Positions 1-6,806 of a stretch of 11,049 nt of DNA are shown piece by piece. The notes under the pieces were generated by a model. It saw only the letters and a list, made by a program, of their open reading frames with translations, had not been told where the DNA came from and did not search any database. This DNA is from an uncultured Ruminobacter sp. Lineage in GTDB: Bacteria; Pseudomonadota; Gammaproteobacteria; Enterobacterales; Succinivibrionaceae. Every line of letters starts with the position of its first letter. Within the stretch, counting starts at the first letter, position 1. Position numbers and translations under genes: made by a program. The stretch covers positions 1 through 11,049 of the forward strand of contig CAAFXL010000402.1 in assembly GCA_900767005.1 (NCBI GenBank), read 5' to 3'.

Positions 1-40
1 AAAAAATATTATAAATATTTTATCATAAAATTTTCTAATT

Positions 41-90
41 CTTTTCTTTTAATAAATAAAAAAAGATGCCAAAAAAAACTTGGCATCTTT
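41..90 (-). terminator. Intrinsic terminator of eno
   Basis: A perfect 10-bp stem pairs positions 62-71 with 81-90 (AAAGATGCCA / TGGCATCTTT) around a 9-nt loop. On the minus strand it is followed at once by a T-rich run (positions 64 down to about 54). It lies 34 nt past the eno stop codon, the expected place for a Rho-independent terminator. Positions 1-40 beyond it are AT-rich and hold nothing I can identify. Confidence 0.85.
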
Positions 91-123
91 AAAAATTAAT
101 TTTTTAATTCAAACTAATTAAAA

Positions 124-1428
124 TTAGTTCTGACCCTTGATAGCCTTACGACCAGCAAATGGAGCCTTTTCTGAACCTAATTCTTCTTCGATACGAATTA
201 ACTGGTTGTACTTAGCCATACGATCTGAACGGCTTAATGAACCAGTCTTGATCTGACCAGCAGCTGTACCAACAGCGATATCAGCGATAGTAGAATCTTC
301 AGTTTCGCCTGAACGGTGAGAAATAACTGCAGTGTAACCAGCCTTATGAGCCATCTGAATAGCATCTAAAGTTTCTGATAATGAACCGATCTGGTTAACC
401 TTGATAAGGATTGAGTTAGCAACACCCTTTTCGATACCTTCCTTTAGAATTGAAGGGTTAGTTACGAATAGGTCATCACCTACTAACTGGCAAGTAGAAC
501 CGATCTTATCAGTTAAGTACTTCCAACCATCCCAATCGCCTTCAGCTTGACCATCTTCGATTGAAACAATTGGGTACTGCTTGCATAGATCTGCTAAGAA
601 GTCAGCTAACTGGTTAGAAGTTAAATCCTTACCTTCAGCCTTCATTTCATAGATCTTCTTTTCATTGTTATAGAATTCAGAAGAAGCACAGTCCATAGCT
701 AGAGTGATATCCTTACCGAATACATAACCAGCAGCTTCTACAGCTTCCTTGATTGCAGCCATTGCAGCAGCAGTAGAACCTAGTCTTGGAGCATAACCAC
801 CTTCATCACCTACAGTAGTAGTCTGACCCTTAGCCTTAAGAACCTTAGCTAATTCGTGGAATACTTCAGCACCCATACGAACTGCATCCTTGATTGACTT
901 AGCACCAACTGGCTGAATCATGAATTCTTGCATATCCATTGACCAAGCAGCATGAGCACCACCGTTGATGATGTTCATCATTGGTAATGGCATAGAATAC
1001 TTACCAGAAGTACCATTTAAGTCAGCGATGTGAGCGTATAATGGAACGTTCTTAGCTAGAGCACCAGCCTTAGCAACAGCTAGAGAAATAGCAAGAATTG
1101 AGTTAGCACCTAAATTCTTCTTAAATGGAGTACCATCTAATGCTAACATCTTATTATCGATTGCACGCTGATCAGTTGGATCCATACCTACAATTGCAGG
1201 TCCTAAGATTTCGTTTACGTTCTTAACAGCCTTTAAAACACCCTTACCACCGAAACGGCTCTTATCACCATCACGTAGTTCTAATGCTTCACGAACACCA
1301 GTAGATGCTCCAGATGGAACAGCAGCACGGCCCATAGCACCATTATCTAAATAAACATCAGCTTCAACAGTTGGATTACCACGAGAGTCAACGATTTCGC
1401 GACCAATTACCTTAACAATCTTAGACAT
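124..1428 (-). CDS. eno: Enolase (phosphopyruvate hydratase)
   Basis: Enolase interconverts 2-phosphoglycerate and phosphoenolpyruvate in glycolysis and gluconeogenesis, in the cytoplasm. In E. coli it is also a scaffold partner of the RNase E degradosome. The 434-residue product aligns end to end with the bacterial enzyme. It begins MSKIVKVIGREIVDSRGNPT, then has the PSGAST loop (38-43), general acid Glu209 in GDEGG, Mg ligands Asp246, Glu291 and Asp318, catalytic Lys343 in LIKVNQ, and the signature SHRSGETED near 370-378. I chose the ATG at 1428 rather than an in-frame ATG at 1443: the family begins at MSKI, and the upstream ATG overlaps the GAGGA ribosome-binding site. Near residues 157-168 the usual HADNxxDxQEF is HAAWSMDMQEF, an uncommon change in a loop close to the active site. 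Its own promoter and terminator suggest a single-gene transcript. Confidence 0.98.
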   Translation of the reverse strand: MSKIVKVIGREIVDSRGNPTVEADVYLDNGAMGRAAVPSGASTGVREALELRDGDKSRFGGKGVLKAVKNVNEILGPAIVGMDPTDQRAIDNKMLALDGTPFKKNLGANSILAISLAVAKAGALAKNVPLYAHIADLNGTSGKYSMPLPMMNIINGGAHAAWSMDMQEFMIQPVGAKSIKDAVRMGAEVFHELAKVLKAKGQTTTVGDEGGYAPRLGSTAAAMAAIKEAVEAAGYVFGKDITLAMDCASSEFYNNEKKIYEMKAEGKDLTSNQLADFLADLCKQYPIVSIEDGQAEGDWDGWKYLTDKIGSTCQLVGDDLFVTNPSILKEGIEKGVANSILIKVNQIGSLSETLDAIQMAHKAGYTAVISHRSGETEDSTIADIAVGTAAGQIKTGSLSRSDRMAKYNQLIRIEEELGSEKAPFAGRKAIKGQN

Positions 1429-1436
1429 TAAATAAA

Positions 1437-1441
1437 TCCTC
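1437..1441 (-). promoter_or_regulatory. Ribosome-binding site of eno
   Basis: GAGGA on the minus strand lies 8 nt before the ATG at 1428. It overlaps the in-frame ATG at 1441-1443, which argues against that ATG as the start. Confidence 0.75.
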
Positions 1442-1459
1442 ATTTGGATAACTTTTCAT

Positions 1460-1476
1460 ATTGTCACTATGACAAT
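1460..1476. repeat. Perfect inverted repeat in the eno leader
   Basis: ATTGTCA (1460-1466) and TGACAAT (1470-1476) are exact inverted copies around a 3-nt centre. The repeat lies between the predicted eno promoter and the start codon, 32-48 nt before the ATG. It could be a protein-binding operator or a short stem in the leader mRNA. No T tract follows, so it is not a terminator. The regulator, if any, is unknown. Confidence 0.5.
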
Positions 1477-1530
1477 ACCTAAAAAATCTTAAATGTATAA
1501 TTATTTACGTTGTAAAAATTAAACAACATT

Positions 1531-1559
1531 ATTATACGTTGCATTACTTTTAAACACAA
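1531..1559 (-). promoter_or_regulatory. Predicted sigma-70 promoter of eno
   Basis: On the minus strand a perfect TATAAT (1531-1536) lies 17 nt after TTGTGT (1554-1559, three of six matches to TTGACA). The 5' leader would be about 95 nt and would contain the inverted repeat at 1460-1476. The region is AT-rich, so the -35 call is less certain than the -10. Confidence 0.5.
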
Positions 1560-1604
1560 TATTTTTATACGTTTTTAACCATAAAGAAGGCGATTTTTAC
1601 CAGA

Positions 1605-1638
1605 AATTAAAAAAGGCTGAAAAATTATTTTTCAGCCT
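1605..1638 (-). terminator. Intrinsic terminator of pyrG
   Basis: A perfect 11-bp stem pairs 1614-1624 with 1628-1638 (AGGCTGAAAAA / TTTTTCAGCCT) around a 3-nt loop. On the minus strand it is followed by TTTTTAATTT. It lies 24 nt past the pyrG stop codon, separating pyrG transcription from eno. Confidence 0.85.
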
Positions 1639-1662
1639 CTTAATCAATTAATAATATTTAAT

Positions 1663-3294
1663 TTACTTTGATTTTTGATAATCCACTGCAGCTTTAATAA
1701 AGCCTTCAAATAATGGATGACCATCTCTTGGAGTAGAGGTAAATTCAGGATGGAACTGAACTGCTACAAACCATGGATGATCTGGATTTTCAATAATTTC
1801 TACAAGCTTACGATCTGCACTTAAACCAGTAACCTTTAAGCCCTTTTCAGTGATCTTTGGAAGTAAATTATTATTTACTTCGTAACGATGACGATGGCGT
1901 TCGTAAATTTCTAGTTTCTTATACATTTCACGAACCTTTGAGCCTTCTGCTAAATGACATAATTGAGCACCAAGTCTCATAGTTCCGCCTAAGTCAGAAG
2001 ATTCGTTTCTAACTTCAAGCTTACCTTCTTCATTGATCCATTCAGTGATTAAACCAACAACAGGGTATGGAGTATCCTTATTAAATTCGGTTGAATTTGC
2101 GTTTTCAAGGCCTGCAACATGTCTTGCATATTCAATAAGAGCAACCTGCATACCTAAGCAAATACCTAAATATGGAATCTTATGTTCACGAGCGTATTGT
2201 GCCGCAATAATCTTACCTTCAATACCACGGTTACCAAAACCACCTGGAACTAGGATAGCATCAAGATTTTCTAATAATTCAGTACCCTTAGTTTCAAGAT
2301 CTTGTGAATCAATATACTTAATAGTAACATTCACATGATTCTTTAAACCACCATGCTTTAAAGCTTCATTTACAGACTTATAAGCATCAGGTAATTGAAC
2401 ATATTTACCAACCATACCAACAACTACTTCACCTTCGCTATTAGCTTGCTGATAAATTACTTGTTCCCATTCTGAAAGATCAGCAGGTTTTGCTTCGATA
2501 TTAAATCTCTTACAAATTAATTCATCTAAGCCCTGATTCTTTAATAATGCAGGAATCTTATAAATTGAATCAACATCACGTAATGAAATAACTGCCTTTT
2601 CACTTACGTTACAAAATAAAGCAATCTTAGTCTTTTCAGTATTTGGAATATTAATATCAGAACGACATACTAGAACGTCTGGTTGAATACCAATACTTAA
2701 TAATTCTTTTACTGAATGCTGAGTAGGTTTAGTCTTAACTTCACCTGAAGTCTTTAAATATGGAACTAGAGTTAAGTGCATGAAGATTGCATTTTCACGA
2801 CCAATCTGCACTGCTAACTGTCTAATTGCTTCTAGGAATGGTAATGATTCGATATCACCAACTGTACCACCGATTTCTACGATAGCAATATCATGACCTT
2901 CACCTCCAGCAATAATATTATCTTTAATTGCATTAGTTATATGAGGAATTACCTGAATAGTACCACCTAGATAATCACCACGACGTTCCTTTCTGATAAC
3001 TTCAGAATAAATTCTACCAGTGGTAAAATTATTTCTTCTAGTCATCTTTGTTCTAATAAAACGTTCATAATGACCTAAATCTAAGTCGGTTTCTGCACCA
3101 TCATCAGTTACAAAAACTTCACCATGCTGAATTGGACTCATTGTACCAGGATCAACATTGATGTAAGGGTCAAGCTTTAACATGGTTACATTGATACCAC
3201 GAGCTTCTAATACTGCTGCTAATGACGCTGCAGCAATACCTTTTCCTAGTGATGAAACCACACCACCAGTTACAAAAATATATTTAGTTGCCAT
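1663..3294 (-). CDS. pyrG: CTP synthase (glutamine-hydrolysing)
   Basis: This enzyme makes CTP from UTP, ATP and glutamine, the last step of pyrimidine nucleotide synthesis, in the cytoplasm. The 543-residue length matches the family (E. coli 545). The N-terminal synthetase domain (about 1-267) has the P-loop SSLGKG with Lys18, the LDPYINVDPGTM segment (41-52), Mg ligands Asp72 and Glu140, and the GGTVGDIES motif (142-150). The C-terminal class I glutamine amidotransferase domain (about 288-540) has the oxyanion-side PGGFGNRG, nucleophile Cys379 in GICLGMQ, and the His515/Glu517 pair in QFHPEF. I chose the ATG at 3294 (MATKYIFVTGG) because family members begin there; the 11 extra upstream residues are not conserved. 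Only a weak GGA precedes this ATG. The gene lies 130 nt after relA, with a terminator-like hairpin and promoter elements between. Confidence 0.98.
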   Translation of the reverse strand: MATKYIFVTGGVVSSLGKGIAAASLAAVLEARGINVTMLKLDPYINVDPGTMSPIQHGEVFVTDDGAETDLDLGHYERFIRTKMTRRNNFTTGRIYSEVIRKERRGDYLGGTIQVIPHITNAIKDNIIAGGEGHDIAIVEIGGTVGDIESLPFLEAIRQLAVQIGRENAIFMHLTLVPYLKTSGEVKTKPTQHSVKELLSIGIQPDVLVCRSDINIPNTEKTKIALFCNVSEKAVISLRDVDSIYKIPALLKNQGLDELICKRFNIEAKPADLSEWEQVIYQQANSEGEVVVGMVGKYVQLPDAYKSVNEALKHGGLKNHVNVTIKYIDSQDLETKGTELLENLDAILVPGGFGNRGIEGKIIAAQYAREHKIPYLGICLGMQVALIEYARHVAGLENANSTEFNKDTPYPVVGLITEWINEEGKLEVRNESSDLGGTMRLGAQLCHLAEGSKVREMYKKLEIYERHRHRYEVNNNLLPKITEKGLKVTGLSADRKLVEIIENPDHPWFVAVQFHPEFTSTPRDGHPLFEGFIKAAVDYQKSK

Positions 3295-3309
3295 AAAATC
3301 CAATTCCAC

Positions 3310-3361
3310 TAAAAAGAAAAACAGCATTATAATTATACAAGGTTAATCCTATTAATGCTGT
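3310..3361 (-). terminator. Terminator-like hairpin between relA and pyrG
   Basis: ACAGCATTA (3321-3329) pairs perfectly with TAATGCTGT (3353-3361) across a 23-nt loop. On the minus strand the stem is followed by TTTTTCTTTTT (about 3310-3320). It starts 63 nt past the relA stop, so it may end relA transcripts or attenuate read-through into pyrG. The long loop and AT-rich stem make it weaker than the eno and pyrG terminators. Confidence 0.5.
3326..3357 (-). promoter_or_regulatory. Candidate pyrG promoter, tandem -10 boxes
   Basis: On the minus strand two TATAAT boxes lie back to back (3332-3337 and 3326-3331). TTAATA (3350-3355, four of six matches to TTGACA) lies 18 nt before the second box. 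The elements sit in the loop and arm of the relA-side hairpin, so initiation here would give a pyrG transcript lacking the full hairpin. The -35 is uncertain. Confidence 0.35.
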
Positions 3362-3424
3362 CTAAAAATTATTTTCAAATTGTAGCATAAAATAGATTTT
3401 TATCAAAATCGTTTTTTATTTTAA

Positions 3425-5671
3425 TTACAATCGTTTAGCTGATATTACACTTGGCACTTGATTTAATTTTGCTAACATTTTAGTTAAATCATCAATATTG
3501 TAAGCTTCCATATCAATATCAATTTGAGCACTCTGTTTATAAGTATCAGAGCGTGATTTAATCCCTAAAACATTAATTTTTTCATTAGCGATAACTGTTG
3601 TAATATCTCTTAAAAGCCCTGAACGATCAGAGGCATCGATATGAACAGTAATATTAAAGCCATGTGAATAATTATCACTCCATTGAGCTTCAACCAATCT
3701 TTCAGGTGATTGTTTACTTAAAAATTTTATTTGTTCACAATCACATCTATGAATAGATACCCCTCTTCCTTGGGTTATAAACCCAACTATTGGGTCACCA
3801 GGAATTGGCTGACAGCACTTTGCCATTGAAGAAACCAAGTTACCAACCCCATTAACTACCACTTGAGAATGACTTTCATTCTTTTGGTTATTAATACGGT
3901 TTTGCGTTTTTTCTTCAATAGTTTTAATTAGGTTTTCTTCTTCCTTTTCATCATCCTTAGGCTTAATCTTATTAACATAGCCCTCAAGAATATTCATAAA
4001 TTGATTAATTCTGATATCGCCAGAACCAATGCCTGCAAAAATATCATTATGATCATGAACATTAAAACGATGAAGGATTTCCTTTAATAAATTAGGTAAT
4101 TGCTCCTTGGTAACTGCTAAACCATGGTGTTCAATTTCTTTTTCAAGAATTTCTCGACCTGCTGCAATATTTTTATCTTTATTAATTTTTCTAAACCAAG
4201 CTGCAATTTTTGCTCTTGCTTTATTAGTTTTAATAAAGCCATTACTTGGGTTTAACCAATCTCGACTTGGATTTGGTTCTTTTTGAGTAAGTAGTTCAAC
4301 TTGGTCACCAGTCTGTAATTGATAAGTAAATGGAACAATCTTGCCATCTACTTTTGCCCCAATACATCTATGGCCAATCATGCTATGAATTTGGTACGCA
4401 AAATCTAATGGTGTAGCTCCTTGTGGTAAATCGACTACATCACCCTTTGGCGTAAAGACATAAACTCTATCTTCAAATACTTGATTCTTAAACTCTTCAA
4501 CAATCGTTCCAGATTCAACCATATCTTCTTGCCAAGCAAGAAGTTTACGTAGCCAAGCAATTCTTTCTTCATATGCAGCATCAACCCCACTATTTGGTCC
4601 TTCTTTATATTTCCAGTGGGCTGCTACACCAAGCTCAGCATTATTATGCATTTGCGAAGTTCTAATTTGAATTTCGACAGTTTTTCCTAATGCTCCCAAG
4701 ACAACAGTATGAATTGATTGGTAACCATTAGGTTTTGGATTTGCAATATAATCATCAAATTCACGAGGAATATGATGATATAAAGTATGAACCACACCAA
4801 GAGCTGCATAACAATCTTGTAATCTATCAACAATAATTCTTACCGCACGAACATCATAAAGGTCGGTGAAATTTAAATGCTTCTTCTGCATTTTGCGCCA
4901 AATACTATATATGTGCTTTGGTCTTCCATATACTTCAGCTTTAATATTTTCTTTTTCAAGCTTTAACTTTAAATCAGCGACAAAATCATTAATATACTTT
5001 TCACGATCGATTCTTTTTTCATCTAAAAGTTTAGCGATCTGTTTATAAATATCTGGATGAAGATATCTAAATGATAAATCCTCAAGTTCCCACTTTAATT
5101 GACCAATACCTAAACGATTAGCAAGTGGAGCGTAGATATTAGAAATTTCTTTAGCAACTAATACTCTTGTTTCTTCATCTGCATTTTTTACTTCTCTTAA
5201 TGCCGCAATTCTTTCAGAAAGTTTAATAACAACTGCTCTAACATCTTCAACCATTGCTAAAAGCATGCGTCTTACGGTATCAATTTGAGCATCAGAAACT
5301 TTATTTTCAGAGAGATTTTGTAAAAATCTAATCGCTTCCATATCGGAAACACCATGAAGAAGATGAGCAACTTTTTCATCAAAATCAGTTTTTACTTGGT
5401 CAAGAGTAATATATCCTTCCTCTAAATGAGGATATAAGATTGCAGCTTTAAAGGTCATTAAATCCATATGAAGGGTAATTAAGATCCCAATCATTTCTGC
5501 CGCACGTTTAGTTAATCTTGAAGCATTATCTATTGTTTCAGGAATATAATCCTTACAATAAGCAAACACTCTTTCGATTTCTTCAACATCCTGTGCTGGT
5601 AAAGCTAAATTTTGCTTCCAAGTATCAAAATCAAAATCACTATTAACGTGTGTCGTACGAACCGCAACCAT
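3425..5671 (-). CDS. relA: (p)ppGpp synthetase, RelA type
   Basis: RelA is the ribosome-associated alarmone synthetase. It transfers pyrophosphate from ATP to GDP or GTP when uncharged tRNA enters the ribosome, starting the stringent response. The 748-residue product has the full long RelA/SpoT layout. It has an N-terminal pseudo-hydrolase domain (about 45-145), a synthetase domain (about 245-355, with YGRPKHIYSI and NPKPNGYQSIHT), and TGS (about 402-463). A helical region follows, then a zinc-finger/CC domain (about 605-650, with Cys619-Cys620 and HRCDC) and a C-terminal ACT domain (about 672-748). The hydrolase His-Asp pair is replaced by Tyr80-Pro81 and the synthetase carries EFDD (304-307), the ExDD signature of RelA. 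This marks a synthetase-only RelA rather than bifunctional SpoT. The ATG at 5671 follows AGGA by 6 nt. The gene is divergent from the phzF-like gene and upstream of pyrG and eno, as in other gammaproteobacteria. Confidence 0.96.
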   Translation of the reverse strand: MVAVRTTHVNSDFDFDTWKQNLALPAQDVEEIERVFAYCKDYIPETIDNASRLTKRAAEMIGILITLHMDLMTFKAAILYPHLEEGYITLDQVKTDFDEKVAHLLHGVSDMEAIRFLQNLSENKVSDAQIDTVRRMLLAMVEDVRAVVIKLSERIAALREVKNADEETRVLVAKEISNIYAPLANRLGIGQLKWELEDLSFRYLHPDIYKQIAKLLDEKRIDREKYINDFVADLKLKLEKENIKAEVYGRPKHIYSIWRKMQKKHLNFTDLYDVRAVRIIVDRLQDCYAALGVVHTLYHHIPREFDDYIANPKPNGYQSIHTVVLGALGKTVEIQIRTSQMHNNAELGVAAHWKYKEGPNSGVDAAYEERIAWLRKLLAWQEDMVESGTIVEEFKNQVFEDRVYVFTPKGDVVDLPQGATPLDFAYQIHSMIGHRCIGAKVDGKIVPFTYQLQTGDQVELLTQKEPNPSRDWLNPSNGFIKTNKARAKIAAWFRKINKDKNIAAGREILEKEIEHHGLAVTKEQLPNLLKEILHRFNVHDHNDIFAGIGSGDIRINQFMNILEGYVNKIKPKDDEKEEENLIKTIEEKTQNRINNQKNESHSQVVVNGVGNLVSSMAKCCQPIPGDPIVGFITQGRGVSIHRCDCEQIKFLSKQSPERLVEAQWSDNYSHGFNITVHIDASDRSGLLRDITTVIANEKINVLGIKSRSDTYKQSAQIDIDMEAYNIDDLTKMLAKLNQVPSVISAKRL

Positions 5672-5743
5672 AATATTTCCTAAAGTGTAAAATATTTAAT
5701 TACTAAGAATTATAAGCTTAAAACTTCTCTATTGCTCAAGGTG

Positions 5744-5752
5744 ATTATAACA
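5744..5752 (-). promoter_or_regulatory. Candidate extended -10 promoter of relA
   Basis: TGTTATAAT on the minus strand is a perfect extended -10 (TGn plus TATAAT), 72 nt before the relA ATG. No good -35 precedes it, which extended -10 promoters tolerate. A second plain TATAAT lies at 5709-5714 with TTGAGC 19 nt before it, so the true start site is unsettled. Confidence 0.35.
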
Positions 5753-5813
5753 CAGAATAAATGCTAAATTTCTTGCTAAGTTATAATAATTCTCGCTTAG
5801 AAAAGTTTATGTA

Positions 5814-5841
5814 TTAATAGGATTAAACTTAGCTTTATAAT
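5814..5841 (+). promoter_or_regulatory. Candidate promoter of the phzF-like gene
   Basis: TTAATA (5814-5819) and a perfect TATAAT (5836-5841) are 16 nt apart and would give a leader of about 50 nt. Other TATA-rich strings in this divergent intergenic region compete, including TATAAT at 5782-5787, so this is a weak call. Confidence 0.3.
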
Positions 5842-5900
5842 TATATTCATATATATTATAAATAGAGGCAAAATTATAAATTTCAACTAGGAGAGACTTT

Positions 5901-6674
5901 ATGAAGCAATTCATCGTAGACACCTTTACCCAAGAAATTTTTAAAGGTAATCCTGCAGCAGTTTGTATTCTTGATAGTAAACTTCCAGAAGAAATCATGT
6001 TAAAAATTGCCCAAGAAAATAACCTATCAGAAACCGCATTTGCGATTAAAAATGGCGATTACTACGATTTAAGATGGTTTACTCCTAAAGCTGAAATCGA
6101 GCTTTGTGGTCATGCAACTTTAGCTACTAGCTTTATCCTAAAAAACTTCTATGAACCAAAAGCTAATACTTTTAAATTTAAAACTTTAAGTGGAATTCTT
6201 AGCGTTTCTACCCAAGATAACTTATTAAGTATGGATTTTCCAACTATTGAAATTAAAGAAATTTCACAAAATCCAGAATTTAAAAAGGCAATTGGTAAAA
6301 ATGTTAGTGAAGCGTACCTTGGTGCTGATTTAATTTTAGTTTTAAATAATGAAGAAGATATTTTTAACCTTAAACCCAATCAAGATCAAATTAAAGAACT
6401 TCCTGGATTATGTTTACATGTAACCGCAAAATCAAAAAAATATGACTGTATAACTCGAACATTTGCTCCAAAATGCAATATCGTAGAAGACCCAGTTTGC
6501 GGAAGAGCTCATGCTCACTTAATTCAAATTTGGGCTAAAAAACTTAATAAAAATAACATTCATGCCTATCAAGCATCAAGTCGAGGTGGTGAACTTTTTT
6601 GTACCTATAATCAAGAAAGAACCATAATTAGTGGTTATGCGACACTTTATTCAAGTTCTGATCTAAATCTTTAA
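5901..6674 (+). CDS. PhzF-family (DapF-fold) isomerase-like protein
   Basis: The product belongs to the PhzF/YddE family, which shares the two-lobed diaminopimelate epimerase fold and is thought to isomerise small metabolites. The natural substrate of most members, and of this one, is unknown. The 257 residues are somewhat short for the family. Motifs in order are GNPAAVC (16-22), LSETAF with the presumed catalytic Glu44, RWFTPKAEIELCGHAT (58-73), RTFAPKCNIVEDPVCGRAH (186-204) and QASSRGGE (224-231). The second-lobe motif usually reads DPVTGSAH; here it is DPVCGRAH, a change next to the active site. No signal peptide or membrane segment is visible, so it should be cytoplasmic. The ATG follows a strong AGGAG by 7 nt. 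It is a lone plus-strand gene, divergent from relA and convergent with the NADH dehydrogenase, so the context says nothing about its substrate. Confidence 0.88.
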   Translation: MKQFIVDTFTQEIFKGNPAAVCILDSKLPEEIMLKIAQENNLSETAFAIKNGDYYDLRWFTPKAEIELCGHATLATSFILKNFYEPKANTFKFKTLSGILSVSTQDNLLSMDFPTIEIKEISQNPEFKKAIGKNVSEAYLGADLILVLNNEEDIFNLKPNQDQIKELPGLCLHVTAKSKKYDCITRTFAPKCNIVEDPVCGRAHAHLIQIWAKKLNKNNIHAYQASSRGGELFCTYNQERTIISGYATLYSSSDLNL

Positions 6675-6710
6675 TAAGATTAATATGTTCAAGAAAAAGT
6701 ATTAAGTAAA

Positions 6711-6777
6711 AGAAGCAAAAACTAAAAGAAAGAGAGTAATCCAATAAAGTTTTATTTAACTTTTGGCATTACTCTCT
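6711..6777 (-). terminator. Terminator hairpin downstream of the NADH dehydrogenase
   Basis: AGAGAGTAAT (6731-6740) pairs with ATTACTCTCT (6768-6777). The stem can extend past a bulged C with CCAA/TTGG and then AAAGTT/AACTTT. On the minus strand the hairpin leads into a T-rich stretch (6711-6730), 30 nt past the dehydrogenase stop. The plus-strand side has no T tract, so its main client is the minus-strand gene, although it may also stop transcripts from the convergent phzF-like gene. Confidence 0.65.
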
Positions 6778-6806
6778 AATCTAAATTAAGGTGATTTTAC
6801 CTATCT

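Noticed and set aside
2033..2338. 101-codon open frame on the plus strand inside pyrG
   Set aside because: It is antisense to a fully conserved part of CTP synthase, shows no recognisable domain and has no convincing ribosome-binding site; it is a shadow of pyrG.
4866..5048. 60-codon plus-strand frame inside relA
   Set aside because: It is antisense to the conserved RelA synthetase region and its Phe/Ser/Leu-rich composition is what antisense AT-rich coding DNA gives.
3425..5671. The relA gene as a bifunctional spoT
   Set aside because: The hydrolase His-Asp pair is replaced by Tyr-Pro and the synthetase has the ExDD motif, both typical of RelA; the neighbours pyrG and eno also fit relA.
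5807..5998. 63-codon minus-strand frame across the start of the phzF-like gene
   Set aside because: It overlaps the phzF ribosome-binding site and N-terminus in antisense and resembles no known protein.
6149..6379. 76-codon minus-strand frame inside the phzF-like gene
   Set aside because: It is fully antisense to the conserved PhzF coding region and has no independent support.
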